Source: Streptomyces cadmiisoli (GTDB taxonomy: Bacteria > Actinomycetota > Actinomycetes > Streptomycetales > Streptomycetaceae). Taken from it: a stretch of DNA of 64,000 nt. Made by a program: the position numbers and the translations under genes. How positions within the stretch are numbered: position 1 is the stretch's first letter; the number at the start of each line of letters is the position of its first letter. Of this stretch, positions 63,908-64,000 are shown piece after piece. The DNA is taken from contig NZ_CP030073.1 in assembly GCF_003261055.1 (NCBI RefSeq), positions 6,572,001 to 6,636,000 on the forward strand, in the 5' to 3' direction. The notes beneath the pieces were generated by a model. It searched no databases. It was not told the origin of the DNA and saw only the letters and a program-made list of their open reading frames with translations.

Positions 63908-64000
63908 ATGACCTCTGTGCCCACCCCGATCCCCTCCCGCACGCAGTACGTGCTGGAGGAGATCAAACGCCGCATCCTCACCGGGCAGCTGACGCCAGGT
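63908..64000 (+). CDS. GntR-family regulator, 3' truncated by the window edge
   Basis: An ATG at 63908 opens 31 codons that run off the end with no stop. The sequence includes SRTQYVLEEIKRRILTGQL, the first helix and start of the GntR winged helix-turn-helix (compare Y-x2-I-x3-I-x-G-x-L-x-P-G). No ribosome site is obvious except GAGAGG at 63897-63902, 5 bases upstream. Because the divergent MFS and the uronate genes lie alongside, it is a good candidate regulator for them. Confidence 0.8.
   Translation, partial: MTSVPTPIPSRTQYVLEEIKRRILTGQLTPG

Overview
The window is chromosomal DNA from a Streptomyces-type actinomycete. The evidence is very high G+C with strong third-position bias, frequent GTG starts, ATGA/GTGA-coupled genes, and actinobacterial hallmarks (OpcA, RbpA, SufU, PhoX, DUF3618, SigE-family ECF factors). 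Gene order in the first 45 kb (gap-pgk-tpiA-secG-rbpA-like-pgi, pgl-opcA-zwf-tal-tkt, ctaB, ctaA, sufR-B-D-Rieske-C-S-U-T, dapD) is the core carbon and Fe-S layout of Streptomyces chromosomes.

Layout. 1-7.1 kb: tail of a secreted carboxypeptidase-like protein, then glycolysis (gap, pgk, tpiA), secG, an RbpA-family RNA polymerase-binding protein and pgi. 7.1-17.6 kb: an accessory block with a PadR-controlled FtsX/MacB-type ABC exporter on the minus strand, then an orphan sugar-binding protein, a GH13 glucosidase and a sugar ABC importer on the plus strand. One perfect palindrome recurs here. 17.6-24.2 kb: the oxidative and non-oxidative pentose phosphate genes, transcribed tkt-tal-zwf-opcA-pgl. 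24.2-31.5 kb: heme O and heme A synthases (ctaB, ctaA), a FluG-like amidohydrolase, a nucleotidyltransferase, an ABC-2 exporter and an AAC(3)-family acetyltransferase. 31.6-38.3 kb: the complete suf operon with a recognisable SufR operator over the sufR start codon. 38.4-53.7 kb: mixed genes: SMR pump with TetR, dapD, a small secreted peptide, an ECF sigma factor with a membrane partner, a DapA paralogue, DUF1469/DUF3618 envelope proteins, ArsR-type regulator with an SRPBCC protein, a secreted endonuclease/phosphodiesterase, a Tat-exported PhoX-type phosphatase behind a PHO box, and a two-domain TerD protein. 53.7-64 kb: a carbohydrate block with a DeoR-controlled sugar or polyol importer plus zinc dehydrogenase, a uronate dehydrogenase, a divergent keto-deoxyglucarate dehydratase coupled to an unrecognised TIM-barrel-like protein, an MFS transporter, and the start of a GntR regulator running off the end.

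How the parts work together. The first half supplies glycolytic flux, NADPH and pentoses. CtaB and CtaA feed cytochrome oxidase assembly, and Suf makes Fe-S clusters with feedback through SufR. Neither sugar importer encodes its own ATPase, so both probably borrow a shared MsiK-type ATPase encoded elsewhere. The most promising uncharacterised unit is the uronate block at 59.3-64 kb, where a protein of unknown function with a CFCPDC motif is translationally coupled to the aldarate-pathway dehydratase. The recurrent 13-bp palindrome at 10.76, 12.10 and (as a half) 12.22 kb is the best candidate for an undescribed regulon.
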